Source: Candidatus Rokuibacteriota bacterium | GTDB taxonomy: Bacteria > Methylomirabilota > Methylomirabilia > Rokubacteriales > CSP1-6 | DNA length: 64,000 nt | Assembly: GCA_003220225.1 (NCBI GenBank) | Contig: QHRU01000034.1 | Location: forward strand, 1-64,000 | Reading direction: 5' to 3' | In this document: positions 19,114-27,540 of the stretch, piece after piece | Numbering within the stretch: the first letter of the stretch is position 1 | Layout: every line of letters begins with the position of its first letter | Translations under genes and position numbers: made by a program | Notes under the pieces: model-generated | What the model was told of the DNA's origin: nothing | Seen by the model: the letters and a program-made list of their open reading frames with translations, nothing else | Database searches by the model: none

Positions 19114-19159
19114 GGGAAAACCTTCGGATTTTTTAGACAAATATGCTACCCACCCGTTT

Positions 19160-19180
19160 GGCCGACGGATGGGGTCGGCC
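19160..19180 (-). terminator. Possible terminator hairpin after the M48 protease gene
   Basis: Inverted repeat GGCCGAC, 7-nt loop, GTCGGCC, about 40 nt after the stop of the M48 gene and before the mraZ promoter. No T-run follows, so the function is uncertain. Confidence 0.35.
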
Positions 19181-19219
19181 CCCCACTCGGTGCACGCCGG
19201 ATGGTGGAAACGGGGCCGG

Positions 19220-19990
19220 CTAGCGGGGCCGGTAGTACTGCAGCGCTTCGGGGGTCCAGGCCTCGATCTGAGCGATTCGTGTCTGAGGCGCGGGGTGGGT
19301 CGACAGAAATTCCGGCTGTCGAGGGCCGCCCAGCGAGGCCATGCGGACCCACAGGTCGCGCGCCGCGGACGGGTGATAGCCAGCCTTGGCCATGAAGATG
19401 AGCCCGAGGTGGTCGGCCTCCGACTCCTGCAGGCGACTCCACGGCAGAAGCACACCCACGGTCGCGCCCGCGCCGAGGGCGGCGGCGACCAGCTGCACCG
19501 TGGGCCCGTCACGCCTCGCGAGCGCGCCCTGAACGGCAAGAAGCCCGCCTTGCACGGCGAGCTGCTGGCTGAGCCGCTCGCCCCCGTGGCGCGCGATCGC
19601 GTGCGAGACCTCATGGCCGAGGACGGCGGCCAGCCCGGCGTCGTCGCGGGTGATCGGCAGGATCCCCGTGTAGACGGCGACCTTGCCGCCCGGCAGGCAG
19701 AACGCGTTCGCCTGCTTGTCCTCGAGGACGCGGAACTCCCACTGGTAGTCCGTGCGTCCGGTGGCCTCGGCGATCCGGGTGCCCACGCGCGTGACCTGCT
19801 CGTTCAGCGCGGGATCATGGGACACGCGCGCCTTCTGGAGGATCTCCTGGTAGGAGCTGAGCCCGAGCTGGATCTCGGTACCCTCGGGGATCAGCAGCAG
19901 CTGTGGGCGATTCGTGAGCGGCACCGTCTGGCAGGAGGCGACGGCGCCGAGGAGTGTTGCGACGATCAGGGGCCGCGCGGCAGCACGCAC
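19220..19990 (-). CDS. M48-family metalloprotease lipoprotein (BepA/LoiP type)
   Basis: A 256-residue periplasmic zinc protease. A lipoprotein signal LIVATLLGAVASC ends in the lipobox Cys. The active site HEVSH (in LGHEVSHAIARHGGE) and the downstream Glu ligand (ESEADHLGLIFMAKAGY) are intact, and the C-terminus STHPAPQTRIAQIE is typical of M48 proteins linked to outer-membrane quality control. GTG 19990 gives a perfect signal peptide and lies 7 nt after a TAGAAT hexamer, so the mRNA may be leaderless. The frame upstream of this start is not homologous. Confidence 0.9.
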   Translation of the reverse strand: MRAAARPLIVATLLGAVASCQTVPLTNRPQLLLIPEGTEIQLGLSSYQEILQKARVSHDPALNEQVTRVGTRIAEATGRTDYQWEFRVLEDKQANAFCLPGGKVAVYTGILPITRDDAGLAAVLGHEVSHAIARHGGERLSQQLAVQGGLLAVQGALARRDGPTVQLVAAALGAGATVGVLLPWSRLQESEADHLGLIFMAKAGYHPSAARDLWVRMASLGGPRQPEFLSTHPAPQTRIAQIEAWTPEALQYYRPR

Positions 19991-19997
19991 GGCCCGT

Positions 19998-20003
19998 ATT
20001 CTA
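19998..20003 (-). promoter_or_regulatory. -10 element TAGAAT, 7 nt before the M48 gene start
   Basis: TAGAAT on the minus strand, then 7 nt, then GTG 19990. The spacing puts the transcript start at or next to the start codon. The same arrangement occurs before other genes in this window. Confidence 0.5.
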
Positions 20004-20009
20004 GCCGAG

Positions 20010-20504
20010 CTAGGCGCGGGCCTCGCGGATGAGCCGGGTGAGCGGCGCGCGTGCGGCGACCGGGCGGGGCTCGAGGTCCGCCATGCAGAGGAACGGGCAG
20101 CGCGACTCCGAAGCCGCGGCGTCGCCGGCCACACGCAGCGCGCGCGCGGACGGACCGATCGAGACGAAGACGTGCAGCACGCGCCCGTCGCGCACGCACT
20201 CGCCGATCACGTCGGGAGGCGTCTCGAGGGTGGGCGCGTCGGGCGCGGGCGAGATCACGAGGGAGCGCACGCGGCGGCTGCGCGCGAACCACGGCAGCTC
20301 GCCCAGCGGGTCGAAGCCGTCGGGCAGCGGCGCGTCCAGCTCGACCAGGTAGCGCAGGAGCCCGAAGTAGCCGGGCAGCGCGCGCGCGAGACGGCCCTCC
20401 AGCACGGGCAGCGCCAGCTCGAACGTCAGCGGACTGATGATGCGGAGGCCGATGGCACGGCCGGCGGCGGACGCAGCGGAGCGGTGGTTCGGGGGCAGGT
20501 CCAT
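20010..20504 (-). CDS. Uncharacterised protein
   Basis: About 164 residues from ATG 20504; earlier ATGs at 20516 and 20531 lie in a tandem 15-bp repeat (ATGGCGCACTC units), so the start is uncertain. No signal peptide, membrane segment or family motif is recognised. The sequence has a conserved-looking core (LTFELALPVLEGRLARALPGYFGLLRYLVELDAP, seen as separate segments) and a Cys pair near the C-terminus (SRCPFLCMADLEP). It ends 19 nt before the start of the M48 protease gene. Frame quality (strong third-position GC, no competing homology on the other strand) supports coding. Confidence 0.55.
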   Translation of the reverse strand: MDLPPNHRSAASAAGRAIGLRIISPLTFELALPVLEGRLARALPGYFGLLRYLVELDAPLPDGFDPLGELPWFARSRRVRSLVISPAPDAPTLETPPDVIGECVRDGRVLHVFVSIGPSARALRVAGDAAASESRCPFLCMADLEPRPVAARAPLTRLIREARA

Positions 20505-20570
20505 TGAGTGCGCCATCGCCGAGTGCGCCATGGCGTCGCAAACTCCGGGCCGGGCGCGCCCGTTCCCCAA

Positions 20571-20590
20571 GTGTCTGAAAACCCAGACAC
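20571..20590. other. Perfect 7-bp inverted repeat
   Basis: GTGTCTG, six bases, CAGACAC, upstream of the uncharacterised gene. Could be an operator or the remains of a terminator. It stands out as AT-richer than its surroundings. Confidence 0.45.
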
Positions 20591-20615
20591 CGCCCTCGCC
20601 GACAGGGCCGGATCG

Positions 20616-20655
20616 CTGGCCCGTGGCTGGGCAGGGGCGCCCAGTAACGGGCCAG
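20616..20655 (-). terminator. Strong hairpin directly after the prepilin-like gene
   Basis: A 40-nt near-perfect stem: CTGGCCCGT, 2-nt mismatch, CTGGGC, 6-nt loop, GCCCAG, 2-nt mismatch, ACGGGCCAG. It begins immediately after the stop codon at 20656. No T-run follows on the minus strand, so termination may need Rho or the hairpin may protect the 3' end. Confidence 0.6.
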
Positions 20656-21219
20656 TCAGCGGTTGCGGAGGCGGACGTGCGTGGTGAGCACGGTCGAGAC
20701 GCTCGAGCCAGCCACGGAGTAATCGGGCCGGGTGACGAGGACGATCTCGACGCTGCGCACCTCGGCCGGCGTCGTGGTCGGCGCGCCGGCGGCGTCGAAG
20801 TAGGTCAGCGTGAGCGCGCGCACGCCGTTGATGATCGGCTGCGCGCCGCCGCCCGCCTCGCGTCTGAGGATCGCGCCGTCCAGTCGCCACGTCACGCGCT
20901 CGCCGCGGGCCGCGATGACGCCGTCGCCGTCGAGGTCTTGCTGGAGCACGATCTGCTCGGGGGCGGCCACGGCGACGGCGGCGAAGCCCTGACCGCCGCG
21001 CCCGGCCCCGCGAATCTCCGCCGTCAGACGCGCCATGGCCACGCGCGCGCTCTGCTGCGTCTCGGCGCGCGCGGCCCCGTACGCCCACGCGCGCTGGCCC
21101 TCGTCGAGCAGCGTGACGACGGCGGCGGCCACGAGCCCGAACGTCACGAGGGCGACGAGGAGTTCGGCGAGGGTCACGCGGGCAGCGTCGTCGGCGACGC
21201 TGCCCGCGTCAATGTCCAA
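20656..21219 (-). CDS. Type IV prepilin/pseudopilin-like protein (PilW/PulJ type), N-terminus altered
   Basis: About 187 residues. The hydrophobic N-terminal helix TLAELLVALVTFGLVAAAVV with Glu at position 5 and the following QQSARVAMARLTAEIRGAG are characteristic of minor prepilins. The processing site is degenerate: the residue before the mature start, normally Gly (G|FTLIE), is Arg here (R|VTLAE), and the leader is coded by a perfect 15-bp inverted repeat at 21176-21209. The original 5' end may have been replaced. No other pilus gene is nearby. A GTG inside the palindrome is the alternative start and would leave no leader peptide. Confidence 0.6.
   Translation of the reverse strand: MDIDAGSVADDAARVTLAELLVALVTFGLVAAAVVTLLDEGQRAWAYGAARAETQQSARVAMARLTAEIRGAGRGGQGFAAVAVAAPEQIVLQQDLDGDGVIAARGERVTWRLDGAILRREAGGGAQPIINGVRALTLTYFDAAGAPTTTPAEVRSVEIVLVTRPDYSVAGSSVSTVLTTHVRLRNR
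21176..21209. repeat. Perfect 15-bp inverted repeat across the prepilin 5' end
   Basis: ACGCGGGCAGCGTCG, loop TCGG, CGACGCTGCCCGCGT. It spans the codons just before the prepilin hydrophobic helix. Looks like a hairpin or a rearrangement scar. Confidence 0.8.
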
Positions 21220-21280
21220 TAAGTCAGACGGCGATTCAGCCTGCGACGAGTGCCAGCAGCCTCCGTTCGGAGAGGGGACG

Positions 21281-22693
21281 TCAGCCGATGGACGGTCGCT
21301 GCTGGCGCCACGGCCGCGCGCGCTCGAAGGCCGCGGAGGCGCGGAGCACGAGCGTGTCGGCGAAGCGGCGACCCACGATTTGCAATCCGATTGGCAATCC
21401 GTCCTTCGTGAATCCGCACGGCACGGACGCCGCGGGCTGGCCCGTGAGGTTGAACGCGGGCGTGAACGGGATCCAGCCGTAGAACGAGACGGCGCGGCCG
21501 GCGATGGCCCCGGGCGTGTCGAGCCCGACCTTGAAGGGCGCGCACGCGATCGTCGGCGTCAGCAGCAGATCGTACTTCTCGAAGAAGGCGCGCGGGTGCT
21601 GCCACCAGTTCAGCCGATCGAACCACGCCTGCACGTAGCGCGTCGGCGGGTTCTTCAGCGTGGCCTCGATCAAGCGGAGCAGGCCCGGCTCGATCAGGTC
21701 GCGCTGGTCGAGGTACGGCGCCATGCGCGTGGCGATGCCGCCGCAGAAGATCTGCTCCCAGCACTCCATCATCGAAGGCCACTTGGGCTGGACCTCGTCG
21801 ACCCGGCACCCGAGCTCGCGGAACGCCTTCGCCGCGCGCGCGCACACCGCGCTGACCTCGGGGTCCACGACCTCGGCGAACCCGAGGTCGTCCGTATAGG
21901 CGACGCGCAGCGCTTTGAGGTCCCGGCCGAGCCCGCGCGAGTAGCGCGCGCCATCGGCGGGCAGCGAGGAGGGATCGCGCTCGTCGGGCCCCGCGCAGAC
22001 GTCCATCGTGAGCGCCGCGTCGGCGACGGTGCGCGTCATCGGACCGATGTGCGACAGGCTCCACGCCCCGCTCGGCGGGTGCAGCGGAATGCGGCCGTAG
22101 GAGGGCTTGAAGCCGTAGACGCCGGCGCACGAGGCCGGGATGCGGATGGAGCCGCCGCCGTCGGTGCCGACGTGCAGCGCGCCCATCCCCGCGGCCACCG
22201 CGGCGGAGGCGCCGCCGCTGCTGCCGCCCGGCGTGCGATCGAGGTGCCAGGGATTACGCGTGGGCCCGAACACGAGGTTGTGGGTGGCGCCGATCCAGCC
22301 GAAGGTCGGCGTGTTCGTCTTGCCGACCATGATGCCGCCGGCGGCCTTGAGGCGCTCGACCATCGGCGCGTCCTCGGTGGGGACGTTGTCGCGGTAGAGC
22401 GGCGTGCCGAAGGTCGTGCGCACGCCCCGGGTCACCACGAGGTCCTTCACGCCGAAGGGCACGCCGTGCAGCGGCCCGAGCCGGGCGCCCCGCTTGCCGA
22501 CGGCGCGCTCGGCCGACTTCGCCTCGCGGCGCGCCTGGTCGGCGTTGATGAGCACGAACGCGTTGAGGCGCGGGTTGACCTTGTCGATGCGCGCGAGCAG
22601 CGCGTCCACGATCTCCACGGGGGAGACCTTGCGGCTGCGGATCAGCGCGGCCTGCTCGGTGGCGGACAGCCAGTTCAGGTCGGTCTCAGGCAT
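21281..22693 (-). CDS. Amidase (amidase signature family)
   Basis: 470-residue amidase-signature hydrolase related to GatA and bacterial amidases, probably cytoplasmic. The Ser-cisSer-Lys triad is present: Lys in GIMVGKTNTPTFGW, the Gly/Ser-rich PGGSSGGASAAVAAG, and the nucleophile Ser in DGGGSIRIPASCAGVYGFKPS. The start ATG has an AAGGAG ribosome site. It follows the dipeptide ABC permease genes by 49 bp on the same strand, so it may act on an imported amide or peptide-like compound. It is unlikely to be GatA because no gatB or gatC lies nearby. Confidence 0.9.
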   Translation of the reverse strand: MPETDLNWLSATEQAALIRSRKVSPVEIVDALLARIDKVNPRLNAFVLINADQARREAKSAERAVGKRGARLGPLHGVPFGVKDLVVTRGVRTTFGTPLYRDNVPTEDAPMVERLKAAGGIMVGKTNTPTFGWIGATHNLVFGPTRNPWHLDRTPGGSSGGASAAVAAGMGALHVGTDGGGSIRIPASCAGVYGFKPSYGRIPLHPPSGAWSLSHIGPMTRTVADAALTMDVCAGPDERDPSSLPADGARYSRGLGRDLKALRVAYTDDLGFAEVVDPEVSAVCARAAKAFRELGCRVDEVQPKWPSMMECWEQIFCGGIATRMAPYLDQRDLIEPGLLRLIEATLKNPPTRYVQAWFDRLNWWQHPRAFFEKYDLLLTPTIACAPFKVGLDTPGAIAGRAVSFYGWIPFTPAFNLTGQPAASVPCGFTKDGLPIGLQIVGRRFADTLVLRASAAFERARPWRQQRPSIG

Positions 22694-22742
22694 GGGAAGG
22701 AGCTCCGGGTTGGAGACGATTCATGACACCGTTTCGACCGCA

Positions 22743-23651
22743 TCACCGCGAGCCTCGGAGGCGCGGATCCAGCGTGTCGCGCAGGGCGTCGCCGAGCAGG
22801 TTGCTGCCGAACACCGCGAGGCTGATGGCGATGCCCGGGAACAGCACGAGATGCGGCGCCTTCTGCGCGTACTCCGCGGCGGAGACGGACAGCATGCGCC
22901 CCCACGAGGGGTACGGCTCCGGGATGCCCAGGCCCAGGAACGACAGCGTGGCCTCGACGAGGATGGCGCTGCCGAGCTGGGCCGTGCAGAGCACGATGAA
23001 CGGGCCCACCGTGTTGGGCAGGATGTGGCGGAAGGCCGTCCGCAGGTGGCGCACGCCCAGGGCGCGCGCCGCCTCGATGTACTGCATCTCGCGGATGCTG
23101 AGCACGCTGGCGCGAATCACGCGCGCCGCGCGCGGGATGATCGGGATCGAGATCGCGATGATGACGTTGCGGACCGAGGGACCGAGCGAGGCCGACATGA
23201 CCAGCGCCAGCACGAGCAACGGCAGGCCCTGCAGGATGTCGAGCAGCCGCTGCGTGATGAGGTCGGTCTTGCCGCCGACGTAGGCGGACAGCAGCCCGAT
23301 GATGCCGCCCAGCACGGAGCCCATCAGCGTGGAGCCCACGCCGACGAGGAGCGAGACCCACGCGCCGTGCACGATGCGCGAGTAGATGTCACGGCCGAGG
23401 TGGTCGGTGCCCAGCCAGTGCTCGGCGTTCGGCCGGCCGAGCGTGTACGTCGCGTCGGTCGCGATCGGGTCGTGCGTCTGCAGCCAGGGCGCCAGCACCG
23501 CCGTCACCAGCATGATCGCCGTGATGGCGCCGCCGGCGGCGCCGAGCGGCTTGCGCCGGATGAACCGGCCGAGCGTGGTCCCCCACCCCGGCCGCGCGGG
23601 GGCGCCCACCACCACGAGGTCGACGGGCACGCCGACGGGGCTAGCCACCAT
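22743..23651 (-). CDS. Peptide/nickel-type ABC transporter permease, DppC-like
   Basis: Inner-membrane permease of 302 residues with about six membrane segments. The N-terminal OppC/DppC domain and HWLGTDHLGRDIYSRI, and the EAA-loop segment EAARALGVRHLRTAFRHILPN that contacts the ATPase, are present. It overlaps the DppB-like gene by 11 nt. No DppD or DppF ATPase gene follows; the next gene encodes an amidase. Confidence 0.93.
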   Translation of the reverse strand: MVASPVGVPVDLVVVGAPARPGWGTTLGRFIRRKPLGAAGGAITAIMLVTAVLAPWLQTHDPIATDATYTLGRPNAEHWLGTDHLGRDIYSRIVHGAWVSLLVGVGSTLMGSVLGGIIGLLSAYVGGKTDLITQRLLDILQGLPLLVLALVMSASLGPSVRNVIIAISIPIIPRAARVIRASVLSIREMQYIEAARALGVRHLRTAFRHILPNTVGPFIVLCTAQLGSAILVEATLSFLGLGIPEPYPSWGRMLSVSAAEYAQKAPHLVLFPGIAISLAVFGSNLLGDALRDTLDPRLRGSR

Positions 23652-24594
23652 AGCGCACGCGCGGGTCGAGCACGCCGTAGAGCATGTCGACGAAGAGGTT
23701 GCTGAGGATCACCACGATGGCGATGAACATCACGAGGTTCTGCACGATCGGGTAGTCGCGCCACAGGATCGCCTGCACGAGGAACCTTGCGACGCCGGGC
23801 AGGTTGAAGACGGTCTCGGTCACCACGAGACCGCCGATCAGGAACGCGAACTCGATGCCGATGACGGTGACCACGGGCAGGATCGCGTTCTTGAGCGCGT
23901 GGTGCCAGATGACCACGCGCTCCGCCTGCCCCTTGGCCCATGCGGTGCGGATGTAGTCCTCGCGCATGACCTCGAGCAGCGAGGAGCGGGTGATGCGCAT
24001 GATGAGGGCCGAGGAGCGGTAGCCGACGGCGAGCGCGGGCAGCGCGAACTGGATCGCGTGCGCCCTGAAGTTCTCCGTCGGCTTCACGTAGGTCAGCGGC
24101 GGGATCCAGCCGAGCCACGAGACCATGCCGAGGATGATGACCATGCCGAGCCAGAAGGACGGCATCGAGAGCCCGGCCAGGCTGAGCACGCGCAGCACGT
24201 AGTCGAGCGTGGTGTCCTGCCGCACGGCGCTGATGACGCCCGTGGGGACGCCGAGCACGACGGCGACGATGATGGACAGGACCGCCAGCTCGATGGTCAC
24301 CGGGACGAGCGGCCGAATGACTTCCCACGCCGGGACGTCGTAGCGGTACGACTTGCCCAGGTCGCCCGTCAGGATCTGGCGCATCCAGTCGAGGTACTGG
24401 ATCCAGTATGGGCGGTCCATCCCGAGCTCCTTGAGGATCGCCTGCTTCTCCGACTCGTTCACGTAGCCGGCCGTGGAGAAGAGGATGTCGACGATGTCGC
24501 CGGGCGCCAGGCGCAGCAGGGTGAAGATGACGATCGACATGCCGACCAGGGTCAGGATGGCGATGCCGAGACGTTGGGCGACGTAGCTCTTCAT
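23641..24594 (-). CDS. Peptide/nickel-type ABC transporter permease, DppB-like
   Basis: 317-residue inner-membrane permease. N-terminal helix YVAQRLGIAILTLVGMSIVIF followed by RLAPGD, the family's opening motif; the EAA-like loop is YIRTAWAKGQAERVVIWHHALKNAI. The start is 4 bp after the stop of the binding-protein gene. Together with the DppC-like subunit it forms the membrane channel of a dipeptide/oligopeptide-type importer. Confidence 0.95.
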   Translation of the reverse strand: MKSYVAQRLGIAILTLVGMSIVIFTLLRLAPGDIVDILFSTAGYVNESEKQAILKELGMDRPYWIQYLDWMRQILTGDLGKSYRYDVPAWEVIRPLVPVTIELAVLSIIVAVVLGVPTGVISAVRQDTTLDYVLRVLSLAGLSMPSFWLGMVIILGMVSWLGWIPPLTYVKPTENFRAHAIQFALPALAVGYRSSALIMRITRSSLLEVMREDYIRTAWAKGQAERVVIWHHALKNAILPVVTVIGIEFAFLIGGLVVTETVFNLPGVARFLVQAILWRDYPIVQNLVMFIAIVVILSNLFVDMLYGVLDPRVRYGG

Positions 24595-24598
24595 GCGG

Positions 24599-26209
24599 CT
24601 ACTTGTCCCGCCAGACCTCCTGCATGCGGCCGAAGTTGTAGATCGACTGGTGCGGGATCAGGTTCTTCACGAACGGCCGGTGAACGAAGTAGTCGAGCTT
24701 CCAGTCCAGCAGCGGCCGCGCGGCGTCGTCCTCGAGCTTCTTCTGCAGGGCGGCCACCTGGGCGAACCGCTTCTTGGGATCGAGCTCCTGCGACTGCTGC
24801 TCGATCATCTTCATCACCTGCTCGTCGCAGTAGAAGCTGTAGTTGCGCGGCGAGCCGCAGGCGTAGTTCTCGAAGTAGTTGGCGTCCGGGTCGTCGGGCC
24901 CGATGCCGGTCAGGTTGGCGCCGATCTGGTAGTCACCGCGGGTGGCGGTGGCGTGCCACTGCGCGGTCTCGATCTGCTTGAGCGAGGCCTCGATGCCGAT
25001 CTGCTTCAGCTCGTTGATCACGAACGACGCCATGTCGACATAGACGGCGATGGCCCGCGTGACCATCTCGACCTTCAGCGGATTCTGCGGGGTGACGCCG
25101 GCCTCGGCCAGCAGCTGCTTCGCCCGCGGCTTCTCGTCGGCCGGCTTGCCGTAGCCGGGCAGCGCGTTGAGGTCCCGGTCGAGCAGCCCCCAGAAGCCGT
25201 GCGGCTTGGGCGCCATGGACGCGCCGACCACGGCCCCGCCCTGATGCACCGCCTGCACCAGCGCGCGGCGGTCGATGGCCCGGCTGACGGCGAGCCGCAC
25301 CTTCGCATTGTTGAAGGGCGGCTTCTTCATGTTCATGATGATGTTGTCGTTCACGTTCTGGCTGTACGGCGTGACCGCCAGTTCGGGGACGGCCTTCTTG
25401 AGCTGTTCGGCGGCGGTCTTCGTCGTCTCGCCCGGGAAGGCGACGTCCACCGCGCCCGACTGGAGCGCAGCCGTGCGCGTGCCGCGCTCGGCGATGACGA
25501 TGTACTTCAGCCCGTCGAGGTACGGCCGGCCCTTGACGAAGTAGTCCGGGTTCTTGACGAACTCGACGAACTCGCCCTTGCGCCACTCCTTCAGCTTGAA
25601 CGGGCCGGTCCCGATGCAGGCCGTTCGGTAGTTGGCGGGCGGCACGTGAGCGGCGTAGACCGGCGTGTAGCCGGAGGCCAGCATCATCAGCAGCGACGGC
25701 TGCGGGCGCTTGAGGTGGAAGATCACCGTGTGGGGGTCCGGCGCCTCGATGGTCTGGACGTTGGTGTACCAGTCCTTGCGCGGGTTGATGCGCAGCTTGG
25801 CGGGCGCGTCCGGCGCCTCGCGCAGCATGTCGAAGGTGTACTTGACGTCCTTCGACGTGAACGGCTGGCCGTCGTGCCACTTCACGCCCTTGCGGAGGAA
25901 GAAAACGAGGTTGCGGTAGTTGTCCTGCCACGACCACTTCTCGGCCAGCTCGCCGATGATCGTGTCCAGGCTCTCCGTCTTCTTCAGCGGGTCGAAGAGC
26001 ACGAGGTTGTTCAGGCACGGCATGGCCGGCCACACCGTCGAGATCGTCGAGGTCTCGTGGATCGCGAATCCTTGAGGCAGGTCCTCCCGCTGGGTGATGT
26101 TCAGGGTGCCGCCGGCTTTTGGCGTCTGGCTGATGGCCGGCGTGCCGAATGCGATGACGAGGGCGAGGCTGACGACGACGAACGATATCGTGGCGCGCCT
26201 GCGCGACAT
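24599..26209 (-). CDS. ABC transporter solute-binding protein, family 5 (DppA/OppA-like)
   Basis: Periplasmic binding protein of 536 residues. Cleavable signal peptide (MSRRRATISFVVVSLALVIA, then AIS-Q). Family 5 features: GGTLNITQRED, the KGVKWHDGQPFTSKDVKYTFD motif and FNNAKVRLAVSRAIDR. ATG 26209 has a GGAGGA site and gives a proper signal sequence; the longer frame does not. A good promoter lies at 26251-26279. The substrate cannot be read from the sequence; the downstream amidase hints at a peptide or amide. Confidence 0.93.
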   Translation of the reverse strand: MSRRRATISFVVVSLALVIAFGTPAISQTPKAGGTLNITQREDLPQGFAIHETSTISTVWPAMPCLNNLVLFDPLKKTESLDTIIGELAEKWSWQDNYRNLVFFLRKGVKWHDGQPFTSKDVKYTFDMLREAPDAPAKLRINPRKDWYTNVQTIEAPDPHTVIFHLKRPQPSLLMMLASGYTPVYAAHVPPANYRTACIGTGPFKLKEWRKGEFVEFVKNPDYFVKGRPYLDGLKYIVIAERGTRTAALQSGAVDVAFPGETTKTAAEQLKKAVPELAVTPYSQNVNDNIIMNMKKPPFNNAKVRLAVSRAIDRRALVQAVHQGGAVVGASMAPKPHGFWGLLDRDLNALPGYGKPADEKPRAKQLLAEAGVTPQNPLKVEMVTRAIAVYVDMASFVINELKQIGIEASLKQIETAQWHATATRGDYQIGANLTGIGPDDPDANYFENYACGSPRNYSFYCDEQVMKMIEQQSQELDPKKRFAQVAALQKKLEDDAARPLLDWKLDYFVHRPFVKNLIPHQSIYNFGRMQEVWRDK

Positions 26210-26250
26210 GCGATTCCTCCCCGATGAGGTCCGGCGCTGAGTGGTGGCTG

Positions 26251-26279
26251 AGTCTACGTGAAAACTCAAGAACGCTCAA
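26251..26279 (-). promoter_or_regulatory. Sigma70-type promoter of the ABC/amidase operon
   Basis: TTGAGC at 26279-26274, exactly 17 bp, TAGACT at 26256-26251 on the minus strand. The ATG of the binding-protein gene follows about 42 bp later with its own ribosome site. Confidence 0.65.
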
Positions 26280-26282
26280 CAG

Positions 26283-27536
26283 TTACAGCAGGCGGACGAG
26301 CAGGTGCACGCCGTAGATGGCGCCCCCGGCGAGGCCGCCCACGACGGTGCCGTTCACGCGGATGTACTGCAGATCGTCGCCCGCGTGCTCGTCGATCAGG
26401 CGCACCACGCCCTCGGGGCCCAGCGCGCGCACGCCGTTGGCGATGAACTCGGCGATGCGGCCGTGGTGGCGCAGCACCAGCTCGGACACGCGCGCCTTCA
26501 GCCAGTCGCCGACCTGTGCGCGCAGCGCGGCGTCGGTCACCAGCGCCTGGCGCGCGCGCTCGAGCCGCTCGGCGATCCACGCCGCCGCCTCCGAGCGCGG
26601 GGCGGCCAGATCGGCCAGCAGCGTGCGGCGCAGCGCGGCCGCGAGGTCGTCGAGCAGCGCCACCACCGCCGGCGTCGCCAGCAGCTCGTTCTTCGCGGCC
26701 TCGACGCGCGCGGCCAGTGCTCCGTCGGTGGTCAGGCGCGTCTCGAGCTCGGCCACGATCTCGCTGGCGCGCGCCCGCAGCGGGTGGTCGGGATTCTTCG
26801 CCACCTCGCGCAGCCCGGAGTGCAGCGCGGTGACGATGCGCTCCCGGTCGAGCACGCCGAGCAGCTCGGCGAGGCCGATCCAGAGCCGCGGGTAGACGCC
26901 CATGCGCGCGCGGTAGCGCGTGAGCAGCTCGTCGATCACCTCGGCCACGGTGGCCCGCACGGCCGGGCGCTCGATCGCGTCCGCCAGCGCCAGCACGATG
27001 GCCTGCACCACGCGCCCGTCCCAGCCGTTGTCGCGCGCGATGCGCAGCGCGGCCGCCAGGGTCGGCGCGGCCGGCTGGGCGACCAGCAGCGCGCGCAGCC
27101 GCGCCACCAGCTCGGACGCCGTGGCCGGGGTGAGCTGCTCGGCCGCCCAGCTCGCCACCGCCCGTGTGGCCGTCTCGAGGTCCGCCTGCGACACGCGCTC
27201 GGCGCCGCGCGCGAGCAGGTCGGCCACGTCCACGCGCTCGATCTCCTGCACGACGTAACTCGGCGTGAGCACGCGGCCGCCGACCATGGCGCCGACGCGC
27301 TCGGCCAGCCCCTCCCAGTTCGCCGGGATCAGCGCGGTGTGCGGGATGGGCAGCCCGAGCGGGCGGCGGAAGATCGCGGTGACCGCGAACCAGTCGGCGA
27401 GGCCGCCGACGACGCCCGCCTCGGCGACGGCGAGCAGGAAGCCGCCCCACGACGTCGCGCGAAACGGAAACGCCGCCACCGCCAGCGCGGCGGCGGCGAG
27501 CAGGACGCCGAGGGCGAGCCGTCGCTGGCGGCGCAC
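26283..27536 (-). CDS. DUF445 family membrane protein
   Basis: 417 residues. One N-terminal membrane helix (LALGVLLAAAALAVAAFPF), a second near GGFLLAVAEAGVVGGLADWFAVTAIFRRPLG, a long helical middle and a C-terminal hydrophobic segment GGLAGGAIYGVHLLVRLL. The motif GGLADWFAVTAIFRRPLGLPIPHTALIP is diagnostic for DUF445 (YjiN/YheB relatives), whose function is unknown. GTG 27536 fits best, 4 nt after the stop of the esterase gene; upstream frame lies antisense in the esterase. Confidence 0.88.
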   Translation of the reverse strand: MRRQRRLALGVLLAAAALAVAAFPFRATSWGGFLLAVAEAGVVGGLADWFAVTAIFRRPLGLPIPHTALIPANWEGLAERVGAMVGGRVLTPSYVVQEIERVDVADLLARGAERVSQADLETATRAVASWAAEQLTPATASELVARLRALLVAQPAAPTLAAALRIARDNGWDGRVVQAIVLALADAIERPAVRATVAEVIDELLTRYRARMGVYPRLWIGLAELLGVLDRERIVTALHSGLREVAKNPDHPLRARASEIVAELETRLTTDGALAARVEAAKNELLATPAVVALLDDLAAALRRTLLADLAAPRSEAAAWIAERLERARQALVTDAALRAQVGDWLKARVSELVLRHHGRIAEFIANGVRALGPEGVVRLIDEHAGDDLQYIRVNGTVVGGLAGGAIYGVHLLVRLL

Positions 27537-27540
27537 GACG

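Noticed and set aside
22743-24594. Dipeptide ABC permeases as the lasso exporter
   Set aside because: They are import-type permeases with a periplasmic binding protein, about 18 kb away and in their own operon.
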